From NCBI RefSeq assembly GCF_000719135.1, contig NZ_JOEK01000002.1:62001-126000 (forward strand): 64,000 nucleotides of DNA, read 5' to 3'. The notes below the pieces were generated by a model that was not told the DNA's origin, ran no database searches, and saw only the letters and a list, made by a program, of their open reading frames with translations. Each line of letters opens with the position of its first letter. The stretch's first letter is position 1. Positions 23,424 to 32,513 of this stretch are shown piece by piece. The position numbers and the translations under genes are program-made. This stretch comes from Streptomyces avicenniae. Its GTDB lineage: Bacteria > Actinomycetota > Actinomycetes > Streptomycetales > Streptomycetaceae.

Positions 23424-24928
23424 GGGGTCTCCTGGTTCGTCTCGCGGGGGCCGGGTGTCCGGTGTGCGGCGGGCAGCAGCCGCCCGAGGCCGAGGACGGC
23501 GCGGCGGTCGGAGAGCGGCGCCGCCCCGGCTATCACGCCGTCGGGGCGCACCAGTACGGCGGACGGCCGCCGGGCGCCGAGGGCGCGCGTGCTCCTGCTG
23601 TCCAGCGGGGCGTACACGAGGTCGGGGCGTGGTTCGAGGGGGTTCAGGTGCCCGGTGGCGAGCAGCACGTGGCTGCCGTGGCGGAGCAGGTCGTGGGTGC
23701 GTGCGCCGGTGGGCAGGCCGATGTCGGGGAGGCGGCGGCCGGGGGCGAGGGGGCCCTGGGCGGCGCCCTGGGCCGGGTAACGGAGGTCGAGTTGGGCGAG
23801 GCGGGCGGGGAGGACGCGGTCGATGACGCCGGTGGCCTCGGCGACCCTGGCGGTGACGTCGCGCAGGCGTTCACGCCACCCGCCGCAGGTCCACAGCCGC
23901 GTCTGCCGGTCGGTGTCGGCGACCACGGCGCGGGCCACGTGGCGCCGTTCGTGTTCCCACCGGGCGAGGGCGTCGTCGGGGAGCGTGCCGCGGATGACGT
24001 CCGCGAGGCGCCACGCGGCCTCGTGGGCGTCCTGGATGCCGGTGTTGAGGCCCTGTCCACCTGCGGGGCTGTGGACGTGGGCGGCGTCCCCGGCGAGGAG
24101 GACGCGCCCGCTGCGGAAGCGGCGGGCGATCCGGCGGTGCACCTGGAAGAGCCCGGCGCCGGTCCGTTCGCGCAACGTGAGCGGGTGCGGGCAGCGTTCG
24201 GCGGCGAGGCGTACGACGGTCTCCTCGACGTCGTCGGCCGTGTCGCCCGCGGGGACGCCCGCGAAGACGCGGGTCCTGCCCCCGGGCAGCCCGACGACGA
24301 CCAGGACGCCGCGCGGGTCCATGAAGTAGTGGGCCTCGTCGTGGGCGAGCGGTGTGTCCCACACCCCGTCAACCAGCGCGAACGACAGGGGGTACGTGGC
24401 GCCGTCGAACGGGATGTCCAGGGCTTCCCGCACGGTGCTGTGCGCGCCGTCGCAGCCGAGGAGCCACCGGGCCTCGTGCGCTGAGTCGCCGCAGTGGGCG
24501 ACGACGCGGTCCGTCCGCTGTTCCAGCGCCGTGACGCGCTGCCCGTACTCGACGCGCCCGCCCGCGTCGCGCAGGGCGGCGTGCAGGATCTCCTCGGTCT
24601 GCTCCTGCGGCAGGGACAGCGGCGTGTCGAAGCGGCTGCCGCGCAGCCGCCGGAAGTTGATGCGGGCGACGCGGCGCCCGTGCGTGTGGTAGTTGGCGGC
24701 CCTGACGGGCAGGGACCGTGCGCGGATCTCCTCCTCAAGGCCGAGCCGGGCGAACGCCTCCAGGGCGCGGGGCTGGAGGATGATCGCCTTGGCGTGCGGG
24801 CTGCGGCGCTCCGCGCGGTCGATGACCCGCACATCGACGCCCCGGCGGCGCAGTTCGACGGCCATCGTCAGGCCGGTGGGACCTGCGCCCACCACGAGCG
24901 CCTCGCTGTCGGTGGCGATGGCGCCCAC
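23420..24928 (-). CDS. FAD-dependent aromatic-type monooxygenase
   Basis: About 500 residues of the class A flavin hydroxylase family. [21 protein letters not shown] is the GxGxxG FAD motif, [13 protein letters not shown] the DG motif and [18 protein letters not shown] the GD motif. A thioredoxin-like C-terminal domain follows from about residue 390. Relatives hydroxylate polyketide or phenolic rings with NADPH and oxygen. The start is awkward: the first in-frame candidate is the GTG at 24928, which lies inside the Shine-Dalgarno AAGGAGGTG, and the best-spaced codon downstream is ATC. It is the first gene of a two-gene unit with the aldo-keto reductase. Confidence 0.85.
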   Translation of the reverse strand: MGAIATDSEALVVGAGPTGLTMAVELRRRGVDVRVIDRAERRSPHAKAIILQPRALEAFARLGLEEEIRARSLPVRAANYHTHGRRVARINFRRLRGSRFDTPLSLPQEQTEEILHAALRDAGGRVEYGQRVTALEQRTDRVVAHCGDSAHEARWLLGCDGAHSTVREALDIPFDGATYPLSFALVDGVWDTPLAHDEAHYFMDPRGVLVVVGLPGGRTRVFAGVPAGDTADDVEETVVRLAAERCPHPLTLRERTGAGLFQVHRRIARRFRSGRVLLAGDAAHVHSPAGGQGLNTGIQDAHEAAWRLADVIRGTLPDDALARWEHERRHVARAVVADTDRQTRLWTCGGWRERLRDVTARVAEATGVIDRVLPARLAQLDLRYPAQGAAQGPLAPGRRLPDIGLPTGARTHDLLRHGSHVLLATGHLNPLEPRPDLVYAPLDSRSTRALGARRPSAVLVRPDGVIAGAAPLSDRRAVLGLGRLLPAAHRTPGPRETNQETP

Positions 24929-25287
24929 CTCCTTACGGTCGGGGGTCCGGCGCGGACGCGCCGTGCTGGTCGTCCATGCTGCCGAAGTCGGCCCAGGTCC
25001 ACCTGGTACGCGCGCTACCCGCGGAATCGCCACCACGTTCACGTCTTTCCGGGGCCCGCGGGCCCTCGCGGCGGCCGGACGGGGGCCCCGCGGGCGCGCG
25101 CGGGCGCTCCCGGGCGGGGCGGCGCGGCACGGCACAGCGGTCCGAAGGCGACAAGCGGGGACGAATGTCCTGGTGGCGGGTTCCCGGGTACCGCGCACGC
25201 CGGTGGCAAGGGAATCTGGCTGACGGTGCGGAGCCGTCCGAAGACTGTCGGGCACGAGCTGACCCGACTTCCGAGGAGCGGCCAGGC
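24929..25287. promoter_or_regulatory. Divergent promoter region upstream of the AfsA-like operon
   Basis: 359 bases between the monooxygenase and the AfsA-like gene with no credible coding frame. The perfect palindrome GGGCCCGCGGGCCC (25052-25065) and nearby GC-rich repeats may be operators. I did not recognise a gamma-butyrolactone receptor site. Confidence 0.35.
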
Positions 25288-26250
25288 ATGTCCGTAACCC
25301 ATCAGGCCCCGGCCAGGGGACGCACGACGGGCGAGGAGCCCTTCCTGCGGACCGTTGACCGGCGTGACGTCCACCGCTGGGCGGTCGGCGAGGTCTTCCT
25401 CACCGGCGCCGCGGCGACGTCGGCCGGAGGCTACACGGCCTTCGCCCAACTTCCCCCGAAGCACCACTACTTCACCGATCACGCCCCCGCGCGGGAGACG
25501 CCGGACAGCATCCTGGTCCTCGAATGCTGCCGCCAGGCGGCGACCTGGATCGCCCACCGTGGTCTCTCCGTTCCCCTGGACAGCGCGTTCCATGTCACCG
25601 ACTGGGCCCTGCGCCTGACCGGCCCGCCCGGGCCCGCGCCGAGCGGCCGTCCGCGTGAGCTGGCCATGCGGGTCACCGTGGACCACGCGCCGAGGCGGGG
25701 CGACGCCGTACGGGCCGCCAGGTTCGCGCTCGACCTGTCGATCGACGGCACCCCGGTCGGCCGCTGCGACATCGCCGCGCGCTACTCCCGCGCGGACGAG
25801 GCGGACGTCATCCGCCGCCACCACCGCAGGACGGCGCCGCCCTGGTCGTCGTCCCTGCCCGCCGTCCCGCCGGGCGCGCGGGTGCCCGCCGCCGACGTCG
25901 GGCGCGGCGACCGGGCGAACGTCGTCCTGGCCGACGTACGCCGCCTGTTCAAGGGTGTGGCGGCCGACCTGTCGGTGCCGCGGGACCACGCCACGCTGTT
26001 CGACCACCCGCAGGACCACTACCCCGCGATGATCCTGCTGGAGGCCGCCCGCCAGGCCGCCGCGCTGGTCCGCTCCCCCGCGGCGCCCGTGACCGGCTAC
26101 CGGTCCCGGTTCCGCCGCTTCGCGGAGCTGGACGCCCCGGTGCGCGTCGCGGCGGCGCCCCGGGGCGACGGCGAGGTGGCCGTCCGCTTCCGCCAGGGCG
26201 GGACGCTCGTCAGCGAGATCACCGTCGAGGCCGGGGAGGTCCCCTCGTGA
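25288..26250 (+). CDS. AfsA-like hotdog-fold protein (butyrolactone-type condensing enzyme)
   Basis: A 320-residue protein with the two AfsA hotdog repeats: HHYFTDHAPARETPDSILVL (about residues 66-85) and LFDHPQDHYPAMILLEAARQA (about 235-256). In AfsA this fold joins a beta-ketoacyl thioester to dihydroxyacetone phosphate, the first step to A-factor-type butyrolactones and related furans. No butyrolactone receptor is adjacent, so the product may be a metabolite rather than a signal. The ATG follows GAGGAG. The stop overlaps the next gene as GTGA, beginning a seven-gene operon with a phosphatase and fatty-acid-synthase enzymes. Confidence 0.88.
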   Translation: MSVTHQAPARGRTTGEEPFLRTVDRRDVHRWAVGEVFLTGAAATSAGGYTAFAQLPPKHHYFTDHAPARETPDSILVLECCRQAATWIAHRGLSVPLDSAFHVTDWALRLTGPPGPAPSGRPRELAMRVTVDHAPRRGDAVRAARFALDLSIDGTPVGRCDIAARYSRADEADVIRRHHRRTAPPWSSSLPAVPPGARVPAADVGRGDRANVVLADVRRLFKGVAADLSVPRDHATLFDHPQDHYPAMILLEAARQAAALVRSPAAPVTGYRSRFRRFAELDAPVRVAAAPRGDGEVAVRFRQGGTLVSEITVEAGEVPS

Positions 26251-26918
26251 CCGCCGTCCGCGCCGTGTGGACCGACTACGGCGGCGTGCTGACGCCCCCG
26301 GTCGCGCGCACGCTCGACCGCTTCTGCGCCGGGCTCGGCGTCCCGGTGGACGTCTACCTCGGCGCGATGCGGCAGGTGGCGCGCGACTGCGGCGCGGGGG
26401 ACGACGTGATGGCGCCGCTGGACACGCCGCTGCTGACGCAGGAGGAGTGGGAACGGCGCACCGCCGCGGCGGTCCTGTCCCTCGGCGGCGTCCGCATCGA
26501 CCTCGGCGGCCAGCCCGCGCGGTGGTTCGCGGACCGCGCCGTGAACGACGCGTGGCTCGGCACGCTGGCGGGCCTGCGCCGACGCGGCGTGTTCGTCGGG
26601 CTGCTGTCCAACATGCCGCCCGCCTGGGACGCGCACTGGCGGCGGGCCGTCCCGCCCGAGGGGCTGTTCGACGCCGTGGTGCTCTCGCACGCGTCCGGCT
26701 GCCGCAAGCCGGAGCCGGAGATCTTCGCGCTGGCCGCCGCGCGCGCCGGGGTGACGGCCGCGGAGTGCGTGCTCGTGGACGACCTGGCGGACAACTGCCG
26801 CGGCGCGCGCCGCGCCGGGTGGCGGGCGGTCGAGTTCAGGGACGTGGTCACGGCCGCCGCCCGCGTCGAGGAGCTGCTGGCGGACGCGCCCTCGGCCGTC
26901 GAGGGGACACGCGCGTGA
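26247..26918 (+). CDS. HAD-superfamily hydrolase, probable phosphatase
   Basis: A 223-residue HAD of subclass IA. Motif I is WTDYGGVLTPP (nucleophile Asp with the DxG variant common in this class), motif II LLSNMP, motif III the lysine in GCRKPEPEIF, and motif IV VLVDDLADN. Coupled to an AfsA-like enzyme, the obvious role is removing the phosphate left after condensation with dihydroxyacetone phosphate, as proposed for the HAD partner in methylenomycin-furan clusters. GTG starts and GTGA overlaps occur at both ends, so its translation is tied to both neighbours. Confidence 0.86.
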   Translation: MTAVRAVWTDYGGVLTPPVARTLDRFCAGLGVPVDVYLGAMRQVARDCGAGDDVMAPLDTPLLTQEEWERRTAAAVLSLGGVRIDLGGQPARWFADRAVNDAWLGTLAGLRRRGVFVGLLSNMPPAWDAHWRRAVPPEGLFDAVVLSHASGCRKPEPEIFALAAARAGVTAAECVLVDDLADNCRGARRAGWRAVEFRDVVTAAARVEELLADAPSAVEGTRA

Positions 26919-27913
26919 CGGCCGCGGTGGTCGAGGGGATCGGCGGATGGCTGCCGCCGCGTGTCGTCACCAACGACGAGCTGGCGGCCCGGCTGGACAC
27001 CTCGGACGAGTGGATACGCACCAGGACCGGCATCGGGGCCCGTCACGTCGTCTCGGACGGCATGACCACCTCGGACCTGGCGGTGCGCGCCGGGGCGAAC
27101 GCCCTCAAGTCGGCGGGCACGGACAGCGCGGACATGGTCATCCTGGCCACGACCACGCCCGACCGGCCCTGCCCCGCCACCGCCCCCGAGGTGGCGCACC
27201 AGCTGGGCCTCGCCGGATGCCCGGCCTTCGACGTCGCGGCCGTCTGCACGGGCTTCCTCTACGCGCTGGCCGCCGCCTCGGGCCTGATCGGGACCGGTGC
27301 GGCCGGACGCGTCCTCGTCATCGGCGCCGAGGCGTTCAGCACGCTCGTCCATCCCGAGGACCGCTCCTCGGCCGCCGTCTTCGGCGACGGGGCCGGGGCG
27401 CTGCTCCTGCGGGCGGGCGACGAGGAGGAGCCGGGGGCGCTCGGCCCCGTGGTCCTCGGCAGCGACGGCGCGCTGTCCGACCTGATCACGGTGCGCGCCG
27501 GGGGCACGGAGGAACGGACCGGCGTCCGGCCGATGGAGGCGCAGGACCGCTGGTTCTCCATGCGCGGGCGCGAGGTGTTCGGCCACGCCGTCACGCGCAT
27601 GACGCAGGCCGCGCTGAGCGCGGTCGATCAGGCCGGATGGCGGCCCGCCGAGGTGGACCGGCTCGTCGGCCACCAGGCGAACCTGCGCATCCTGCACGCC
27701 GTCGCCGAGCAGCTCGACCTCCCGCACGACCGGCTCGTGGTCCACCTGGACCAGGTCGGCAACACCGCCGCAGCCTCGATCCCGCTGGCCCTGGACCACG
27801 CCCACGCGACGGGGCGGCTGCGGCCTGGCGACCGGGTCGCGCTGACGGCCTTCGGCGGCGGGGCGACCTGGGGAGCGACGACGCTCACCTGGCCCTCGCC
27901 CGCGGCCGTCTGA
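26915..27913 (+). CDS. Beta-ketoacyl-ACP synthase III (FabH-like)
   Basis: A 332-residue KAS III with the full catalytic triad: Cys111 (DVAAVCTGFLYAL), His253 (GHQANLRI) and Asn283 (QVGNTAAAS). ITS N-terminal RTGIGARHV and the FGDGAGALLL strand are standard. It starts chains by condensing an acyl-CoA with malonyl-ACP. A second copy outside the housekeeping fab cluster suggests a dedicated starter enzyme. GTG start overlaps the HAD stop. Confidence 0.93.
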   Translation: MTAAVVEGIGGWLPPRVVTNDELAARLDTSDEWIRTRTGIGARHVVSDGMTTSDLAVRAGANALKSAGTDSADMVILATTTPDRPCPATAPEVAHQLGLAGCPAFDVAAVCTGFLYALAAASGLIGTGAAGRVLVIGAEAFSTLVHPEDRSSAAVFGDGAGALLLRAGDEEEPGALGPVVLGSDGALSDLITVRAGGTEERTGVRPMEAQDRWFSMRGREVFGHAVTRMTQAALSAVDQAGWRPAEVDRLVGHQANLRILHAVAEQLDLPHDRLVVHLDQVGNTAAASIPLALDHAHATGRLRPGDRVALTAFGGGATWGATTLTWPSPAAV

Positions 27914-27947
27914 TCCCCTTCACCCACGTCGGAAAGGCATGCCCGAG

Positions 27948-28205
27948 ATGAGCAGCAGCATCGCCACCACCCCCGTCTTCCAGCGCATCACCACGATCCT
28001 CGACGAGAAGTTCGGCATCCCGCGCGAGGACGTCACGCCCGACACCGTGCTGGACGACATCGAGTTGGACTCCCTGGCCCTCATCGAGGTGGGTCTCGCC
28101 CTCCAGAAGCAGCTCGGTGCCCAGGTGCGCACCGAGGACCTGAGCGGCAGCGCCACCGTCGCCGACCTGTACGAACTGGTCAACACGGCCGTGGGGGGCT
28201 CCTGA
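27948..28205 (+). CDS. Acyl carrier protein
   Basis: An 85-residue carrier. The phosphopantetheine serine is in IELDSLALIEV, and the four-helix length is normal. Two nearby ATGs exist. The one at 27948 has GGAAAGG ten bases upstream, whereas the one at 27939 has it only one base away, so 27948 is preferred. It would carry the growing chain between the ketosynthases, the reductases and the AfsA-like enzyme. Its TGA overlaps the next ATG by one base. Confidence 0.92.
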   Translation: MSSSIATTPVFQRITTILDEKFGIPREDVTPDTVLDDIELDSLALIEVGLALQKQLGAQVRTEDLSGSATVADLYELVNTAVGGS

Positions 28206-29452
28206 TGGCCCGGCGGAGCGTGGCGCGGGGGGCGGTGGCCGTCACCGGGATCGGCCTGGTCACCCCCGCGGGCATCGGCACGGCGGAGAACTGGCGGCGG
28301 GTGCTGTCCGGCGTGCCAGCCGCGGCGCGTGACCCCGAGCTGGCGGGGCTGCCGGTGGACATCGCCTGCCGCGTACCGGGCTTCGACCCGGCGGCGCTGC
28401 TGGGGCGGTCCCAGGCGTGGCGCCTGGACCGGGTGAGCCAGCTCGCCCTGGTCGCCGCCGACGAGGCGCTGGCGGACGCCGGGCTCGACCCCACGGCGTG
28501 GGACGGCGCCCGGGTGGGCGTGGTGCTCGGCAACGCGCTGGGCGGCACGGCCTCGTACGAGGCTGCGCACGACGCGGTGCGCGACGAGGGGCCAGGGGGC
28601 GTCTCGGCGCTGGTCATGGTCAACTGGCCGATCAACATGATCTCCGGGTACCTGGCGACCCGCTTCCGGGCCGGTGGCCCGAACCTCGTGGTGGCGACCG
28701 CGTGCGCCTCGGGCGTGACGGCCGTCGGCACCGCGCGGTACCTCCTGCGCAGCGGGGTGTGCGACGTCGTGCTCGCCGGGGCGTCCGAGGCCCCGCTCAG
28801 CAGGACGCCGATGGCGGCGTACCACCGGATGGGGGCGCTCTCGACGCGGACGGACGACCCGGCCGCCGCGTCCCGCCCGTTCGACGCCGACAGGAACGGC
28901 TTCGTCGCCGCCGAGGCGGCCGGGGTGCTCGTGCTGGAGCGCGAGGCGGACGCACGGGCACGCGGCGCCCGCGCGCACGCCCTCGTCACCGGCTACGGCG
29001 CCAGCGCCGACGGCCACCACCCCTCCGCGCCCGACCCCACGGGCGCGGGCGTCGAACGGGCCCTGCGCGCCGCCCTGTCGGACGCGGACCTGGCGCCGGG
29101 CGACATCGACCACGTCAACGCGCACGGCACCTCGACCAAGCTGAACGACCTCATGGAGTCGCAGCTCGTCGAGCGCGTCCTGACGGGACGCCCCAGTGTC
29201 ACGTCCACCAAGGGCGTGACGGGCCACGCGCTCGGCGCCGCGGGCGCCATCGAGGTCGCCTACGCCGCGCTGACGGTCGAGAACGGCCTCGTGCCACCGA
29301 CGGCCAACCTGGACAAGCCGGACCCGGACATCGGCGTCGATGTCGTCGCCGGGGCGCCGCGCCCGCAGCGCATCGGCGCGGCCACCAGTCACTCGTTCGG
29401 CTTCGGGGGGCAGAACGCCGTCCTCGTCCTGGAGAGCGCGGGGAGCCGATGA
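28205..29452 (+). CDS. Beta-ketoacyl-ACP synthase II (FabF-like)
   Basis: A 415-residue condensing enzyme with Cys167 (VVATACASG), His307 (VNAHGTSTKLND), Lys336 and His341 (STKGVTGHALGAAG). The chain-elongating type is indicated by the length and by the absence of a partner chain-length factor in the operon. It extends acyl-ACP by decarboxylative condensation with malonyl-ACP. PSAPDPTGAGVERALRAAL resembles FabF and type II polyketide ketosynthases alike, so a highly reducing polyketide role cannot be excluded. Confidence 0.92.
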   Translation: MARRSVARGAVAVTGIGLVTPAGIGTAENWRRVLSGVPAAARDPELAGLPVDIACRVPGFDPAALLGRSQAWRLDRVSQLALVAADEALADAGLDPTAWDGARVGVVLGNALGGTASYEAAHDAVRDEGPGGVSALVMVNWPINMISGYLATRFRAGGPNLVVATACASGVTAVGTARYLLRSGVCDVVLAGASEAPLSRTPMAAYHRMGALSTRTDDPAAASRPFDADRNGFVAAEAAGVLVLEREADARARGARAHALVTGYGASADGHHPSAPDPTGAGVERALRAALSDADLAPGDIDHVNAHGTSTKLNDLMESQLVERVLTGRPSVTSTKGVTGHALGAAGAIEVAYAALTVENGLVPPTANLDKPDPDIGVDVVAGAPRPQRIGAATSHSFGFGGQNAVLVLESAGSR

Positions 29453-30156
29453 GCACACGATCCGTCTTCGTCACCGGCGGGAACCGGGGCATCGGCCTCG
29501 CCATCGCCCGCGCGTTCGCGGCGCGGGGCGACCGGGTGGCGGTCAGCTACCGCTCGGGCGAGTCGCCGGAAGGGTTCCTCGGCGTCCAGTGCGACGTCAC
29601 GGACACCGGGTCGCTCGACGCGGCGTTCGGGAAGATCGAGGCGGAACACGGCCCGGTGGACGTCCTGGTGGCCAACGCGGGCATCATGCGCGACATGCTG
29701 ACGCTCGCCATGAGCGACGAGGACTTCACCGGCCTGCTGGACACCAATCTCGTCGGCCCGTTCCGCTGCGCACGCCGGGCCATCCCCGGCATGCTGGAGA
29801 AGCGCTGGGGGCGGCTGGTGTTCATCTCCTCCTTCTCCGGGATGCTCGGCTCCCCAGGGCAGGCCAACTACGCCGCGTCCAAGACCGGCCTGACCGGGCT
29901 CGCGCGCTCGCTGGCGCGGGAGTTGGGCAAGCGCGGGATCACGGCGAACGTCGTGGCGCCCGGCTTCATCGACACCGACATGGTGGCGGGCGTCAGCGAC
30001 AAGCGGCGGCGCGAGTACATCTCGGCGACGGCGCTCGCGCGGCCGGGCCGCCCGGAGGAGGTCGCCAACGTCGTCCGGTTCCTGGCGGACGACGACGCGT
30101 CCTTCGTCACCGGCGCGTTCATCCCGGTGAGCGGCGGACTGGGGATGGGCGTATGA
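29449..30156 (+). CDS. 3-oxoacyl-ACP reductase (FabG-like)
   Basis: A 235-residue classical SDR with VFVTGGNRGIGLAIARAFAARG, VANAGIMRD, FISSFSGMLG and YAASKTGLTGL (the YxxxK tyrosine and lysine). The C-terminal SFVTGAFIPVSGGLGMGV is the FabG signature ending. It reduces 3-ketoacyl-ACP to 3-hydroxyacyl-ACP with NADPH. ATGA overlaps on both sides place it firmly between KAS II and the enoyl reductase. Confidence 0.92.
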   Translation: MSTRSVFVTGGNRGIGLAIARAFAARGDRVAVSYRSGESPEGFLGVQCDVTDTGSLDAAFGKIEAEHGPVDVLVANAGIMRDMLTLAMSDEDFTGLLDTNLVGPFRCARRAIPGMLEKRWGRLVFISSFSGMLGSPGQANYAASKTGLTGLARSLARELGKRGITANVVAPGFIDTDMVAGVSDKRRREYISATALARPGRPEEVANVVRFLADDDASFVTGAFIPVSGGLGMGV

Positions 30157-30926
30157 GCGGTGGCCTGCTGGAGGGGAAGCGCGTGCTGGTCACGGGCGTC
30201 GTCTCGGAGGCGTCGATCGCCTTCCACGTCGCCAGGATCGCGCAGGAGCAGGGCGCGCAGGTGGTGCTGTCGTCGTTCGGCCGCGCGCTGCGGGTGACGG
30301 AGGCGGTGGCGGGGCTGCTGCCGGACAAGGCACCCGTGGTGCCGCTGGACGTGACCTCGGCCGACGACCTGGAGGGTCTGGCCGACCGGGTCGGCGCCCA
30401 CGTGGACGGGCTGGACGGCGTGGTGCACTCGATCGCCTTCGCGCCGCCCTCGGCGCTCGGCGGCGCCTTCCTTGAGACGTCGTGGCCCGACGCGGCGACG
30501 GCGCTGCGCGTCTCCGCGTTCTCGTTCAAGGACCTGGTGACGGCCTGCCTGCCGCTGCTGGCCGACGACGCGGCGGTCGTCGGCCTGGACTTCGACGCCA
30601 GCCTGGCGTGGCCCGGCTACGACTGGATGGGCGTGTCGAAGGCCGCGCTGGAGTCCATCACCCGCTACCTGGCGCTCTACCTGGGCGAACGCCGCATCAG
30701 GGCCAACCTGGTCGCGGCGGGCATGGTCCGTACGCTCGCGGCCCGCTCCCTCCCGGACGCGGACCGGCTCGAAGGGATCTGGCGGACGAGGCCGCCGCTG
30801 CCCTGGGACGTCAACGACCCCGTGCCGACGGCGAAGGCGTGCGCGCTGCTGCTGTCCGACTGGCTCCCGGCCACGACGGGCGAGGTGCTGCACGTGGACG
30901 GCGGGCTGCACGCGGTCATGGTCTGA
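30153..30926 (+). CDS. Enoyl-ACP reductase (InhA/FabI type)
   Basis: A 257-residue enoyl-ACP reductase, closer to mycobacterial InhA than to E. coli FabI in its LDFDASLAWPGYDWMGVSK block. Phe147, Tyr156 and Lys163 occupy the catalytic positions. The inhibitor-contact loop reads VVHSIAFAPP, with alanine where InhA and E. coli FabI have glycine (the triclosan-resistance position in E. coli). Firmicute FabI also has alanine, so this alone does not show resistance. It makes the operon competent for saturated chains, although no dehydratase is encoded. It is the last gene before a strong terminator. Confidence 0.93.
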   Translation: MSGGLLEGKRVLVTGVVSEASIAFHVARIAQEQGAQVVLSSFGRALRVTEAVAGLLPDKAPVVPLDVTSADDLEGLADRVGAHVDGLDGVVHSIAFAPPSALGGAFLETSWPDAATALRVSAFSFKDLVTACLPLLADDAAVVGLDFDASLAWPGYDWMGVSKAALESITRYLALYLGERRIRANLVAAGMVRTLAARSLPDADRLEGIWRTRPPLPWDVNDPVPTAKACALLLSDWLPATTGEVLHVDGGLHAVMV

Positions 30927-30931
30927 GGACC

Positions 30932-30971
30932 GGCGGGTCCCGCCCGGCACCCCGTCCGGGCGGGACCCGCC
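30932..30971 (+). terminator. Strong terminator closing the AfsA/fatty-acid operon
   Basis: A perfect 16-bp stem (GGCGGGTCCCGCCCGG and its complement) with an eight-base loop, starting six bases after the enoyl reductase stop. Confidence 0.8.
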
Positions 30972-30978
30972 CCCGTCA

Positions 30979-31027
30979 TTTCGTCATACGAAACAATTTG
31001 ACGCACTCCGTAACGTCCGCCGATGCT
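30979..31027 (+). promoter_or_regulatory. Promoter and operator of the hydrolase/ComA-like operon
   Basis: The perfect inverted repeat TTTCGT-CAT-ACGAAA (30979-30993) abuts a good -35 box, TTGACG (30998-31003). A weak -10 candidate (GATGCT, 31022-31027) lies 18 bases further. The AT-rich patch stands out from the surrounding sequence. Confidence 0.5.
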
Positions 31028-31113
31028 GGTCGCCACACCTCGGGACGCGCGTCCGCCGCGGTGGTGCGCCGCAGCGCCGCCCTCGCGCCGTGACGCCGTG
31101 GAGCGGAGAGACG

Positions 31114-32502
31114 ATGACGGTGACGGACGGCGGCCCCGCCGGGCCTGGCGGAGGCGGACCCCGCGTGACGGGCCCGGTCACGGGCGGCGCCCACGGCCGC
31201 CCGTTCGGCGCCCACCCCGGCGGCCTCGCGCAGCAGGGCTACGTCGAGGAGGAGTTCCACGTCGGCGGCCTGGCACCGCGTTTCCGCCCGCTGCGCCCGC
31301 TCGGCCACGACGGCCGCTGGACCGTCGTCCCCCACGGGTCCGCGCCGTACCGCACGCGTGTCCTGGTGCGCCGCCCCGTGGACCCGCGCCGCTTCAACGG
31401 CACGGTGCTCGTGGAGTGGGCCAACGTCTCCAGCGGCTTCGAGCTGGGCATGCTCGCCGCGCCGGGACTGCTCGACGGCTTCGCCTACGCGGCCGTCTCC
31501 GCCCAGCCGCTCGGCATCGACGGCTTCCCGACCCGCCCGCGCGGCCTCGCCGTGTGGGACCCGGAGCGCTACGGCGAACTGCACATCCCCGACGACGCCG
31601 TGGGCTACGGCATCTTCACGCAGGTCGCGCGGCTGCTGCGCGCCGACCGGGACGGCCACGGCTCGCCGCTGCTCGGCGGGCTGCGCGCCGAGGTGCTGAT
31701 CGGCGCGGGCGCGTCCCAGTCCGGCAGCCGCGTCCTCGCCTACGCCAACGGCGTCCAGCCCCTCGACCACGCCTTCGACGCGCTGATGCCGCTGCTGTGC
31801 GCGGGGCACGCGAGCGACTTCGCCGCCGACATCGCGCACCCCGACCGCAACGCCGGGGACCGCGGCCACAGCCGCGCGCTGCCCGCCCGCGTCCGCGACG
31901 ACCTGGACGTCCCCGTCCTGACGCTCAACACCGAGACGGAGGCGGCGCACCACGTGCCGCAACGGCGGCCGGACACGCCCCTCTTCCGCTCGTGGGAGAT
32001 CCCCGGCGCCTCCCACGGCCCGGCCGGTCTGCTGCGGGCGCTCGCCGAGGTGACCGTCAGGGACGGCGCCGGGCCCATGGGCTGGGCCGAGGGCACGTCC
32101 GCCAGCGCCGTCGAGTGGCTGCCGACGTTCGAGGCCGCCGTACGGCACATGCGCCGCTGGGTGCGGGAGGGCGAACCGGCCCCGGCCCAGCCGCCCATCG
32201 CGCTGACGCAGGACGGCGCCCTGGCCCGCGACGCGTTCGGCAACGCGCTCGGCGGCGTCCGCCTGCCCGAGCTTGAGGTGCCGGTCGCGACGTACCTGGG
32301 CTCGCACCCCGACTCGCCCCTCGCGGGCCGCACCACGCCGCTCCCGCCGGACGTGCTGCGGCGCCTCCACCCGAGCCACGCGGCGTACGTCGCCCACGTC
32401 ACCACCGCCGCCGAGGCCGCCCGCGCGGCCGGGGTCGTCACCGCGGAACGCGCGGCACAGTACGTGCGCGCCGCCGAGGCCGCCGACGTCCCGCCCGCCT
32501 GA
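31114..32502 (+). CDS. Alpha/beta-hydrolase domain protein (Abhydrolase_10 type)
   Basis: A 462-residue protein with a large alpha/beta-hydrolase core. [19 protein letters not shown] carries the nucleophile serine in a GxSxSG elbow, [12 protein letters not shown] the catalytic histidine, and [12 protein letters not shown] probably the acid. An early block, [16 protein letters not shown], is shared across this poorly characterised actinobacterial family. Predicted esterase, lactonase or acyl-transfer activity. The ATG at 31114 follows GGAGAGAC. First gene of a three-gene operon. Confidence 0.82.
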   Translation: MTVTDGGPAGPGGGGPRVTGPVTGGAHGRPFGAHPGGLAQQGYVEEEFHVGGLAPRFRPLRPLGHDGRWTVVPHGSAPYRTRVLVRRPVDPRRFNGTVLVEWANVSSGFELGMLAAPGLLDGFAYAAVSAQPLGIDGFPTRPRGLAVWDPERYGELHIPDDAVGYGIFTQVARLLRADRDGHGSPLLGGLRAEVLIGAGASQSGSRVLAYANGVQPLDHAFDALMPLLCAGHASDFAADIAHPDRNAGDRGHSRALPARVRDDLDVPVLTLNTETEAAHHVPQRRPDTPLFRSWEIPGASHGPAGLLRALAEVTVRDGAGPMGWAEGTSASAVEWLPTFEAAVRHMRRWVREGEPAPAQPPIALTQDGALARDAFGNALGGVRLPELEVPVATYLGSHPDSPLAGRTTPLPPDVLRRLHPSHAAYVAHVTTAAEAARAAGVVTAERAAQYVRAAEAADVPPA

Positions 32503-32513
32503 GGAGAAGCCCC

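Noticed and set aside
25288..26250. AfsA-like gene as part of a classical butyrolactone signalling pair
   Set aside because: No ArpA-type receptor gene is adjacent. The only TetR gene is 18 kb away and has its own matched operators.
28205..29452. KAS II as the alpha subunit of an aromatic type II polyketide synthase
   Set aside because: No chain-length-factor partner, cyclase or aromatase follows. The neighbours are fatty-acid-type reductases.
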